From the NCBI GenBank assembly GCA_029876055.1, contig CM056874.1, positions 5,828,001 through 5,892,000 on the forward strand: a stretch of 64,000 nucleotides of DNA, in the 5' to 3' direction. This DNA is from Madurella fahalii. Taxonomy: Eukaryota; Ascomycota; Sordariomycetes; Sordariales. The translations under genes were made by a program, and so were the position numbers. The notes beneath the pieces are model-generated. The model had not been told where the DNA came from and did not search any database. It was given only the letters and a program-made list of their open reading frames with translations. Each line of letters begins with the position of its first letter. Position 1 is the first letter of the stretch. Positions 33,607 to 43,350 of the stretch are shown here, one piece after another.

Positions 33607-34121
33607 GCTGGAGGCCGAAAGCTCTCGGTGCAGAACAAGGGTCCCGCAATGGCGACGGGTCGTTGTAGCAGCAAAAGTAGGAGGGCTTTTGTGATCTGTA
33701 CCTTGGTCCAAGAGATTGCGTGAGAAGTTGAGAGTAAAGATGCGTTTACGGCGATGGGAAGGCCGGTTTCCTGGTAACTCGATGGTAACAAGATGGATGG
33801 ATTGGGGTCACTCAAGAGTGTCTCAAGATGGCCTCGACTTGAAGCGTGCGTCGCCTCTACTCCTGCCATTCGACTCTCGGTTGCCTTTGCCGGGAAGGCA
33901 CGAGCCAGAAGAGCGAGTCAGGTCCCAGATGCCGGGAAGGTGTTTGGTACGCCGTGGGCCGTGGGCCGTGAGCCGTGAGCGTTGTCAAGAACGGCTGGCT
34001 GGCTGGCTGGCTGGCTGGCAGGAACCGTGGTATGCACATGTTGGTTTTGACGTCGATTTTCTATTGTACCATATGCCGGCGCGGAGCGACACATCTAAGA
34101 TCTAGCCACCAATCCTGCTCA
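33607..34121. other. Intergenic region with GGCT microsatellite
   Basis: 515 bases between the RGS-rich gene and OCT1, both on the minus strand. It contains seven tandem GGCT units at about 33992-34020. No coding frame was supported. Confidence 0.6.
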
Positions 34122-36491
34122 TTAGTTCTGGCTGCTCGAACCCCAGCTCCCTACCAAGGCCATAGCCTCCTCCCCGCCATCGGCTAGCCTCTCGTCCTTC
34201 AACACGTCCGACAGGCATCTCCACGGCTCACGGCCGCCGCCCCATTTCAAAAGGTTTTCCTTTAGGCGCTCGCCATTCTTCCGTTCCAGCGCGGCGCCCT
34301 TCTGGCCCGACGAGAAGACAACATCCCATACGCGCTGGGCCAGCACGCGATCAAAGAGATAACTATAGTAGGTGCTTCCGTAGCCCGAAAGGTGGCCAAA
34401 GAAACCCTGCCACCGTGTGTCGGGCGGGTCTGGCGGCGAACTGCTAAATTTTTGCTGGATACTATGGAATATCTCGGTAGAGTCAAAGCTGGTACTTCCG
34501 GCCTTGGTTGAGTGCAGCGCCTGGTCCAGCATGGCCAGGATGATTTGGTTTTCCGTGTCGGACGCTTCGAATCTCCTCGCCTGACGGATCTTATGAGCTA
34601 CCAGCTCGTAAGGGAGAGGCTCGTCCGTCCTATAGTGGCGGGCGAATAGTGCTAAAACGGAGGGATCTGCCGCAAAGTATTCCATGAGCGTCGAGGGGAG
34701 CTCTGCCAAATCCGTAGCGCACCTCGTCCCGGATACGTTCTGGAACGAAGTGCGAGCGAGGATCGAGTGGATGGCGTGTCCCATCTCGTGGAAGAGGGTC
34801 TCCAGCTGAAAGAAGCTCAAGAGGGCGGGCTCATCGCCATGCGAGGCCATCGGGGTGAAGTCGCATACGAGAGCAATCGTCGGAAGTTGCTTGACGACGC
34901 CACCCCGTGACGAAAACTCCATTCCGTCGTTGGCCGCGTGTTCGCGACTCGCAAACATAGCCTTGCCGCTTTCCTCCTCGACCTGGCTCCACACCTCGGC
35001 CATCTCTGGCTCTGATATCTCGCGCGAGCATCGCAACGTGAAATGGGCCGGGTTCGGCGACTTGTTGGGCCGGTAGAAGAGATCGCAGTAAAGGACGGCA
35101 ACATGGCCATCTGTGTCCGACATGACGTCGAGGCGGCGTACGTCGGGATGCCACGTCTCGCCAGGCAGGGGCTGCCTTGCGACAAAGCGGATGCCGTAGA
35201 GCTGGCTAAAGAGCCTCGAGAGGCCCTGCATGACGACGCCTATTGAAAAGTAAGAAGACAGGAAGTCGCTCGAGCGTTCCGCCATCCTCATCGGCCGGCG
35301 GATGAGCTCTGAGTAGTAGTCCTTGTCCCAGGGTTCAAGGGTGGTTGCGCCGGGGTAGTGCTTCGCCTTCTCGGCCAGGAGATCAGCTACCTCTTGCTTC
35401 GCCTTGGGTCTATTACTGTCTGCCAGAGCGCGAAGGAACCGATCGACGGCCTCTGGACTTTTCGCCATCATGCGATCCCGGAGAGCGAGATGGCCGTAGC
35501 TCTCGAACCCAGAAATAGTGGCAATCTCGGATCTCAACTTCATCAGATACTCGAGCCTCTGCACCGACCGATGGCTCGCAGTGCGGGAAGCGTAATATAT
35601 GAGCTTCCGCGTTTCCGGGTGGGACACGGTACGCAGCGCCAGAGCGGCTTGTCCGCTCAAGGTAGGAAGATGCACCTTACCCCCACGGGTCAAGAGACGC
35701 GCCTGGACGGGATCCATCCCCAAGAACTGGCTACTCGGCAGGACGAGCACATCCTGGGCCGGCGCCATGTATTGAACAAACATGGACCCGACGGTGCTTA
35801 TCTCGGAGGAGAGGGCAACGAATCGGTCCCGATATTCCTTGGGCAGGTTGACGGCCGACTTCGTAAAGTCCAGCTTCAGCACCTCGGCCACCGCTTTCTC
35901 CTCCTCAGACCACACCGCCGTGACGTCCGGGTTGGCCATGGCCGTGACCAGCTGGTCGTGCAGGCCAGTCATGGTGTTGAGCTCGTTCATGTACTGGTAC
36001 ACGCGGTCCCAGGCCTCGCTCGCCATCCGCTGCGTCTTGGGGTCCGGGTGGGTGACGCGCACAAAGTCGGACATGTCGAGCACGCGGCACAGGATGTCGC
36101 TCAGGCGGTCGAGGTGGCGGACGATAGCACGATACTCTGCGACAGACGACGCGCCTAGTACCCTGTCGACGATGGCCCGGGCTCTCTTCAAGCTCACCTC
36201 GGCGAACTTAAGAAAGCCCTCGGGCTTCTGCAAATAGGCATTTCGAAAAAGACCAACATTCCCGCCGAAAGCGACCTGCGAGAACTCGTTCCAGGTGCGC
36301 GGCGAGTCAAATACGGCGCGCAAGAAGTCGTCGTCCTGGCGCGATTTGGCCGTCGAGTGGTTGACGGGCACGCTCGCTAGAGCGGTTTCAAGCGTGAAAG
36401 GGCGCCGTTGGCGGCGGAATCCACGTTGGACGAGGGAGCTCGACGAGATCTGCCGTTGCCATTGTCTCGGGCGAATCGCTACTCTCCGCAT
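34122..36491 (-). CDS. OCT1: Mitochondrial intermediate peptidase (octapeptidyl aminopeptidase)
   Basis: An M3 metallopeptidase of the mitochondrial matrix that removes an octapeptide from some imported precursors after MPP. The N-terminus from the ATG at 36491 (MRRVAIRPRQWQRQISSSS) is a basic amphipathic presequence. The zinc site is in ETLFHEMGHAIHSILAR (HExxH at about residue 569), followed by GTRCATDLAELPSTLMEYF with the downstream Glu ligand. The typical N-terminal segment FDSPRTWNEF and the C-terminal GYGSTYYSYLFDRVLA are present. Length is 789 residues, usual for the family, in one exon. The ORF is open to 36572 without another ATG. It is divergent from MIC26, 792 bases away. Confidence 0.95.
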   Translation of the reverse strand: MRRVAIRPRQWQRQISSSSLVQRGFRRQRRPFTLETALASVPVNHSTAKSRQDDDFLRAVFDSPRTWNEFSQVAFGGNVGLFRNAYLQKPEGFLKFAEVSLKRARAIVDRVLGASSVAEYRAIVRHLDRLSDILCRVLDMSDFVRVTHPDPKTQRMASEAWDRVYQYMNELNTMTGLHDQLVTAMANPDVTAVWSEEEKAVAEVLKLDFTKSAVNLPKEYRDRFVALSSEISTVGSMFVQYMAPAQDVLVLPSSQFLGMDPVQARLLTRGGKVHLPTLSGQAALALRTVSHPETRKLIYYASRTASHRSVQRLEYLMKLRSEIATISGFESYGHLALRDRMMAKSPEAVDRFLRALADSNRPKAKQEVADLLAEKAKHYPGATTLEPWDKDYYSELIRRPMRMAERSSDFLSSYFSIGVVMQGLSRLFSQLYGIRFVARQPLPGETWHPDVRRLDVMSDTDGHVAVLYCDLFYRPNKSPNPAHFTLRCSREISEPEMAEVWSQVEEESGKAMFASREHAANDGMEFSSRGGVVKQLPTIALVCDFTPMASHGDEPALLSFFQLETLFHEMGHAIHSILARTSFQNVSGTRCATDLAELPSTLMEYFAADPSVLALFARHYRTDEPLPYELVAHKIRQARRFEASDTENQIILAMLDQALHSTKAGSTSFDSTEIFHSIQQKFSSSPPDPPDTRWQGFFGHLSGYGSTYYSYLFDRVLAQRVWDVVFSSGQKGAALERKNGERLKENLLKWGGGREPWRCLSDVLKDERLADGGEEAMALVGSWGSSSQN

Positions 36492-37283
36492 GGTGTGCCC
36501 TAACGCCGCCGCAAGAGAGCGGACGGGCGGGTGTGGCAAGTGGACTCGGGGTGGCACGGTGGGCGCTACCACGACGACGTTGAAGCTGGGCTGAGCATTG
36601 GAGAGGGACCGTGGCAGCGTGAAATCCGGCCTGGAATTGTCGTGTGCGTCCCAGAGTTCCTTGCAGTCGGCGGAGGCAGGGACGAAGTGGCGGCGCCGAA
36701 CCGGAGCTGGGATAATAGGGAAGCCCGGGGTTGTGTGGTCAGGGAAACTTGGGAAAGCTAGGACTCAATTGACAATTCAAGATCCAAAAAAAAATGCCAA
36801 TCCCGGCAATTCCACAGGGACATTATCCAGGCCCACTACCTGGGTGGACCCAACTGATTCCGAACACGCAAGACGTTGTGTGCCGGAGAGCATCAATGGC
36901 CCGAGCTGCCGGCCGCGATGTGCCGTTTGACCGCAACGGAGCTGCTGAAAAGGAATCATGTCGATACACACATGTGTAGTGGCCATTCAAAGGTTGAAGC
37001 CCGCGAGGTATCGGTGTTCGAATACGAAACTGGTTCTAACAATTTCCCCGGCAGCACACCCTTGCCCCACCTCGAGATGCGGGCCTGGATAGGATAGAAG
37101 TCTCTCTCCCGGAAATAGCCGCAAACCACAGCTCCAGCTTCCAATTCCCGACCTCAAGCCCACTGTTCCGCAACCTCTGACCTCAGCATCCAAGCTTGCC
37201 GTCCACCACACAACGGGAGTTTCCTGCCCGCCCACCTCTCTGAAGCCGCAAGACTCGTGAGGGACATCTCAATTGGGCGGACC
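36492..37283. other. Divergent promoter between OCT1 and MIC26-like gene
   Basis: 792 bases between the two start codons. No separate gene and no clear TATA element were seen. Both flanking products are mitochondrial, so common control is possible but untested. Confidence 0.6.
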
Positions 37284-38308
37284 ATGGCTGCCAGAGTGCT
37301 GCTGCAACGGGTAAGGCCCTCACCACAAGCGCCGATTTGCCGGTGTCCCCCATCACTAACCGGAGATCTATTCGGAACAGCGAGTTGCGCCGTTGACTGC
37401 TGCCGTGCTGGTAGGAAGCGTCGCCTTCTACCCGCGGACTGCGCACGCCGAAGCTCCCAACGACCGTCAATATGTGCGTATTTGCTAGGCAACCTGACTA
37501 AAATCCTCTCTCGCTCCTAACCAGACCTCGGCACCTCTAGTCTAGAAAGCCCATCTACGATGACGACCTCGACGTCTTTCCGCTGGCCAAACCAGCGTCG
37601 TCGAAGACCACAACAACAACACCCGTCAACGTGGCGGACGCGCTCCCCACTTCCACCCCTCCTTCCCCCTCAGAAGAACCGATACCGACTCCCTCCTCCC
37701 TGATCCCATCCCCGGCGTCCATCACCACCACCACCAGCAGCAGCAGCAGCAGCAGCACTAATACCGCCATCACAACCGTCGTCCACCGCGCGCCAACCCC
37801 GACAGATCGCCTCGCCTCGCAGATCCGCCGCGCGCGTCTGTACCTCTACTGGCAGGCGTGCACGGCCGAGGACGCGGTCAACGGGGCCATGGCGCGGGCG
37901 TTTGCGCTGGAGCAGTCGTTCACGTCGACGGTGGCGTCGCTCGCGCCGCCGCGCGAGAGCGGCGAGAAGCTGATGCCGGGCCTCATCTACGTGCTGGTGG
38001 CGGGCATGGCGGGCAGCATCGTGGCGCGCAACCGCAACGTGCTCGTCCGCGGCGCGGCCCCGCTCGCACTCGGCCTCGGCGCCGCCTGGGCCGTGCTGCC
38101 CGTCACCATGGGCAACGTGTCGGCGCTGCTGTGGGAGTACGAGAAGAAGTTCCCCGCCGTGGCCGACGCCCACGTCCGGACCCGCGAGGGCATCGAGCAT
38201 GGCGTGTATTTCGCCAGGGTGCATGCCGAGCTGGCCCAGCGCAAGGTGCACGAGGGCGTGAGGGACGCGCGGGAGGCGGTCGAGGGGTGGGTGAGGAAGG
38301 GGAAATAA
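37284..38308 (+). CDS. MIC26: MICOS subunit Mic26/Mic27-like (apolipoprotein O family)
   Basis: Inner-membrane MICOS component that shapes cristae junctions. Exons 37284-37310, 37381-37473 and 37541-38308 give 295 residues. The N-terminus (MAARVLLQRRVAPLTAAV...) is a mitochondrial-type presequence with one hydrophobic segment. SRKPIYDDDLDVFP follows intron 2. A long Ser/Thr/Pro linker leads to the ApoO domain: LASQIRRARLYLYWQACTA, then two membrane segments, LMPGLIYVLVAGMAGSIVA and ALGLGAAWAVLPVTMGN, and a C-terminal amphipathic helix. Acceptor choice at 37540 is set by frame, since a later AG would break it. Introns have CTAAC branch points. Paralogue identity (Mic26 or Mic27) cannot be settled here. 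Confidence 0.85.
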
Positions 38309-38580
38309 ATCCCAAAATAAAAAGGGGGAGTGGTTTGGGAGGCAGAAATGGGATGTGGTGGGGAATTGGAGACAGAGAAGACGAGCGGCAGCGTCCGTCT
38401 GTTTGTAATCATATGTGTGTGGTGGTAGAGCTCGTGGCTCCGTGATAGACTAAAATCTGCTTTGTGACGGAGAATTTTAAAAATAAAAAATGCCGTTGAT
38501 TCATACAGCGAAAGTTCCGCCTCCAGAATTCTCCTTGGGGTATCATAACCTATAAGTACAGTCTATATATAATCTATCCT

Positions 38581-39633
38581 CTACAAATCCCCCTCCTTCC
38601 TCTCTCCAAAACTCGTGTAGAACTTGAGCGCCCTCTCATAAGTCCACATCGTCACCGCGCTCGCCGGCGCCGCCTTGAGCAAGCTGACCGTCAACCCCCG
38701 GTACAGCCCCCTCAACCCCTCGTTCCGCAAGATCATCCTCACGGTATCCACCATACCCCCATATTCGGGGATATTCTTGTGCACATAGCGCCTCCTCGTC
38801 GGACCCTGCACCTGGATGCGCTTCCGCACCAGATCCAGCGGAAACGTCCCCGTCTTGGCCGTCACCGACGCAATGGTGCCCGCCACGGCGCCGCCGCTGC
38901 TGAACGGCAGGTCCAACTCGCTCAGCCGCGGCCGCAGCGTCTCGTACACGGCGAAGAAGACGCCCATGAAGGGGATGATCTGGGCCAGGCCCGGGCCCAG
39001 GCCGCGGAAGAAGCCCCTGGGGCCTTCATCGCGGCCGATCTGGACGACGGCCCGGCGGAGGCTGGGGTAGACGCGGTCGTTGCCCTGCGCGGCGAACCGG
39101 GTACGGAGCAGGTCGAGCGGGTAGGTGGCGGCCGTGGCGGTGCCGCCGGCCAGGGCGCCCGCGACGAACGACTCGGCCGGGTTCGGCAGGGCGCCCTCCC
39201 CCAGGGTGCGGTGCAGGAGGATGGTCGCCGAGCGGTACGTGGTGAACTGCACGGCGCTGTAGCACACGTACAGCAGCTCGGCGGGCACGTTGCCCTTCCA
39301 GAGGCCGGTTATCCCCTCGGCGCGGAGGATGTGTCGGAGCGTGGGGAGGGTGCCCTTGTAGATGGGCCCGCCGTGCAGGTCGCGGTGGGTGAGGGGGTCC
39401 GAGAGGGAGTGGGTTTGGAGCTGCAGGCGGATTTTGACTACGTCGAGGGGAGCGATGACGAAGCTGTTTTGTCGGGCTTGGGAGTTAGTGGTGGTTTGTT
39501 TATTTTTGGGGGGGAGGAGGGGTCATTGTCAGGACTGGAAGACATACCGAGAGATCAGCCCGGATGTAGCGCCGGCGGCCGTGACTTGCAGTCGGGAGCC
39601 CTCATCCTTGAGGCGTTCGCCCTTGAGCGACAT
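38581..39633 (-). CDS. TPC1: Mitochondrial thiamine pyrophosphate carrier
   Basis: An SLC25 carrier importing thiamine pyrophosphate across the inner membrane. Exons 39633-39548 and 39463-38581 encode 322 residues. Three mitochondrial-carrier repeats are visible, with signatures PLDVVKIRLQLQ, PLDLLRTRFAAQ and PLDLVRKRIQVQ. The TPC-type segments SLSDPLTHRDLHGGPIYKG and ITGLWKGNVPAELLYVCYSA set it apart from other carriers. The 84-base intron (GTATGT...CAG) joins LISR to FVIAPLDVV. The start is MSLKGERLKDEG; a second, out-of-frame ATG lies four bases upstream. It converges with the MIC26-like gene with 272 bases between stops. Confidence 0.9.
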
Positions 39634-40850
39634 TCATCCAGCACAGCGGCACGGGTGTATTTTCTGCCCCTCGCGAAACTCTGATTGCGCAAAGGGCCCA
39701 AGGCCGAGAGCGGGACTGCTTCGGCACCGTTGCTGTGTCGGCGTGTTACGCGGCTCTGCACAAGTGCCTTTTCGGTTGCCGCAGAGGTTCAGGATCGAGC
39801 ATAGAATGCAAATGCGGGTTCTGTACAGATGACACTGTCTAAACTCCTGCCCGACCGTTTATGCGAGTTGCAATGGCCACCTAAGTTTATCGCCAGGTCA
39901 GTTTGTTGCACGGAGCTCAGCGTCGCGCGCACCGACTTTGCAGACTGGCGCACCGAATATTTTTTGCCAGCATTGGCGTGTCGAGATCGGGCGGTGACGA
40001 CATTTCTCGCGAATTGAGTTAGCGGCACAGGGGTGTGAGATCTAGGCCGTGGCTCGGGATGCTCCGTTGCCCAGGCTGCCGGGTTTATACTGTATGTACT
40101 GTGCACTAGTGTACCTACATTATCGACACGCACCGAGAAGTACTGTACCATGTGCTTTACCAACAGTAAGCCGGTCTGTCAGCCCGCATCTACAGCAACC
40201 TTAGCGTGCCTAGTCGGCCCAGGCAGCTTCTTGCCGACATGCCGTGAGCAAAAGGTTCGGAGAACGAGAAGCGAACTCATCAGCAACGGCTCGTCCCCGC
40301 TGCGATGGACAGTAAGCAGTGCACGGGACGAGAAACGACGGCCGCTGATTGGTTCCCTCCGTCCGAGTCAGGCTAACGGCGGCACCCGCTTGGAATTGGC
40401 TGAACTGCCCGAAACTGGAGGAGCGGGTCGGCGGCGGTACGGAAGTGGCTGTGGCCACTCGAATGCACCGGAGGCGGCCTGGAGCTTGCATCCATCGTCG
40501 CTTGGATTGAGGTGGGGTCCTGGGACCTTCCTCGACCTGCCGAACCGCCCTGGCCATGGGAACTCTTGAAAGCTTACAGTATCTGCGGGCTGCTGTTCGT
40601 TTGCCATTCTGTATAATTTTCTTCCAGTTGACCGTCCCGAATATTCTCGCAGGTCACCGAGACAGTTGCCTTGACTCGGCGCCAACTAGTGACGGGCTGA
40701 CACAAGTGATCAGTGCATGTGATCGTTACCCTAGTGGGTGAAACACAGCGAGCGCCTTCATATATCCTATCCTCTCCTCTTCGTCCTTGCCGGTAGCTGG
40801 GCTTTGGTCGAGAATACTAAACCCATTCGAACATCGCCACGCTCAATACA
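39634..40850. other. Intergenic region, divergent promoters
   Basis: About 1.2 kb between TPC1 and the next plus-strand gene. Open frames are short and without coding character. Nothing else was recognised. Confidence 0.6.
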
Positions 40851-42143
40851 ATGGCTGTCGCGATGCTGTCACCCAACATTGCCCCTCCAGACGTCAGAAG
40901 CATCGCAGCACCGGTGCTCTCAGCGCTGCCGGGTGCTGCCGCGTCAATACAGCCCGCAATAACAGTCCTGCCACTTCTCTCGCCCATCCTCCGACAGCGT
41001 GTCCAGCTCTTGTCGTCTATGAGCACAGAATCCTGGATTCGACTCTTAACCTACGACACCGCCAATGTTCCCAAGCTGACGAGCATCGCCCAGAGTGGCA
41101 GCCTAGACCCCCACCCGGTCTCCGGTGAGATTGAGCTGGATTGGGACCACGGCGTCGACATCAGGTACCGGAGGTTAGATCAGGAAACTCTGCAAACCCT
41201 AGTTGTTCTCGGGGAGCTAGATCTGTTTCTCCGCCTCGTGTACTGCACCGGCGATACAGACGGCGGCGGTGACGGATGGCGCGTTGGCGAGGTCGGTGTG
41301 GCTGACGGCACCTCAACTGTTTCCTCCTTCGACGGTTTCTCGAGCATTAGCGAAGCCGAGAAGGCGTACCAAGCGACAAATCTGGCCGATGGCAGGCAAC
41401 CCAGCATCAACGGCACGCGTGGGCCTAGTGCCGTAAACGGTACCTGGACAGCACAACCTGCAGATGAGGAGGAGGACGACGGCGACGACGATGACGATTA
41501 TTGGGCTCGATACGATGCGACGCCCGCTCGAACACCAGCCGTGAATCGCTCACCCGCGCCGCAACAACCGACTGTAAGACCGTCCCAACCTGACATCACC
41601 CGCAGCCAGTCCGCAGAGGATGCGTACTACGCACAGTACGACTCTGTCCAGCCAGCCATGGATAACTATGATCCCGACGAAGACGTCGAGGAAGTCGAGC
41701 ATGTCGAGCACAGTGAGCGCGTCGAGCACGTCGAGCGCGTCGATGCGCCTCCGCCTTTGGGCCTGGCAAGGCCACAGCGCTCGCGTGACAGTGCAGATCA
41801 GGCTGAGTTGAGCGAGACCGGCGGCACCTGGACGCTGGCAGAACCTCCAAAGTCTCCGTCGGCGCACTCGACCCGCTCAAGAGAAGACGAGGAGCGGGCG
41901 CAGAATCTACTCCACCCCCGGCCCGCCTCGAGTGCTAGCTCAAACGGGTCGCAAATGGTCGCCAAACTTGAGGAGAGGGCCGAGAAGCGCGAGCAAAGCG
42001 AGTTCGGTGTCAAGCAGCATATCTCGCGAAGCATCAGAAGCCTGTTTTTGCTGTCGCGAGCCTCAGGCATCGACAGGGAAGAGTTCGAGAGTATGGTCCG
42101 GACGGAGCTAGATGTATTGGGAATGGTTGAAGACGACATCTAA
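40851..42143 (+). CDS. Fungal conserved hypothetical protein with acidic, repeat-rich middle
   Basis: A single exon of 430 residues with ATG in a good context (ACAATGG). I do not recognise the family. Residues 1-60 are hydrophobic and helical (PDVRSIAAPVLSALPGAA...), with no clear cleavage site. LTYDTANVPKLTSIAQSG and ETLQTLVVLGELDLFLRLVYC form a compact-looking N-terminal domain of about 150 residues. The middle is Asp/Ser/Pro-rich and carries a Glu-Val-His repeat (EEVEHVEHSERVEHVERV). The C-terminus has a conserved-looking helical end, QHISRSIRSLFLLSRASG, then DREEFESMVRTELDVLG. The disordered middle suggests a scaffold or regulatory protein; that is inference only. Confidence 0.75.
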   Translation: MAVAMLSPNIAPPDVRSIAAPVLSALPGAAASIQPAITVLPLLSPILRQRVQLLSSMSTESWIRLLTYDTANVPKLTSIAQSGSLDPHPVSGEIELDWDHGVDIRYRRLDQETLQTLVVLGELDLFLRLVYCTGDTDGGGDGWRVGEVGVADGTSTVSSFDGFSSISEAEKAYQATNLADGRQPSINGTRGPSAVNGTWTAQPADEEEDDGDDDDDYWARYDATPARTPAVNRSPAPQQPTVRPSQPDITRSQSAEDAYYAQYDSVQPAMDNYDPDEDVEEVEHVEHSERVEHVERVDAPPPLGLARPQRSRDSADQAELSETGGTWTLAEPPKSPSAHSTRSREDEERAQNLLHPRPASSASSNGSQMVAKLEERAEKREQSEFGVKQHISRSIRSLFLLSRASGIDREEFESMVRTELDVLGMVEDDI

Positions 42144-43350
42144 CACGGTGCGCGGATGATTGTAGTGTGTTTATGTATTGCCAATACTGCATTTCAAGCG
42201 GGAATGTTCCATTGGCCTCTGAGCGGTGGGGAAGTTCCGTTTGCACTTGGGAACGGAGTCTGGGCAGAGGTGCTTGGCAAGATCGTCTTGATAGTAAATA
42301 GCATCATATTCCAGATACCAAAATGGCATGAATCCTCCCTGACCTGGGAAACCCGTCGGTGTCGGAGAAGGGGGCCCTGGACCCATGCAAAAGCACAAAG
42401 ATTTCCTGGCCAAGTCTGTCCGATTTCTCAACAAGGTGGACCCTCTGTACAGGTTGTTACCCAGCCCCCACAGATTCCCGAACGAGCCAAAACATCCTAA
42501 CAAGACCCTCAGTGCAGAGTACGCATTAGATCAGTTGTACAAGATGAAAAGCGGCCCACTTAGCAAGTACTGCTTTAGAAGCGGTACGCTTTATGTTGTC
42601 CGTTAGACTGACAGTTATGGCTGTGTCGTTAGTCCTGCTTCCTTATGCCGGGGACATGAGTGCCAGGTTGGGTCTATAGCATATGCTTAACCGGCGTAGC
42701 TGCCTCGCTCACCTCGAGAGGGCCTGAGCACACCCCGGACGGAGACAACAATGGGATAGTGTATGGGTAACGTACTTGTACGTCAACATTGCTAAGGTCA
42801 CAACGTCCAGCCTGCTTGTGGGGTACGAAACTAGGAAAAATAGAACCGTTACACTGAAACTTTGTCAAGAGTACGGCGCGAGAGGAATCCCTGGCAACTA
42901 ACCTGAAAACCTTGATAAAAATGCGCAGAATTCATGTTGAACTTAACAGACATACGGCAAATATTAGGACTCGAGAAAATGGTCGCGAAATAAGCCAGTC
43001 GGGATCATCCTCCTACGGCGAGAGAAAAAATAAGGATAAAACTCGTTCTCTCAGATGATAAGCGTCGGGCCCGCAGGGCCATGGTCTTGCTTCTCACAGA
43101 AAACACCAGTCCCATCATATCCGGCACCTTCGGTATTAACCACGGTAGCAATTTTAACGATAGGCGAGGAAGAAGAGGCGATACTAGCAATAACAAGACT
43201 AGTAATAGCTAGACCATTTATAACGCGGTGAGAGTTGTCTACGATCCAAACAGCAAGCATCCAAATTAACCAGTCTTGAAAGCTTTACAGAGGCCCAAGG
43301 CTAGCACCAAGAATCTTCCCGACATGCTCGTGTCCTCCGCGAAGAGCATA
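42144..43350. other. Intergenic region downstream of the NLR
   Basis: About 1.2 kb between two convergent genes. A small minus-strand ATG frame (43260-43051, 69 codons) has a hydrophobic stretch and two Cys-containing turns but no recognisable relation. The NLR frame also continues open for about 29 codons past its stop at 43351. No other coding signal. Confidence 0.5.

Noticed and set aside
38779..39684. 301-codon frame antisense to TPC1
   Set aside because: Arg/Gly/Ala/Glu-rich shadow of a well-supported carrier gene.
43051..43260. 69-codon minus-strand ATG frame downstream of the receptor gene
   Set aside because: Short, no homology recognised, and it may lie in 3' UTR; mentioned only as a possibility.
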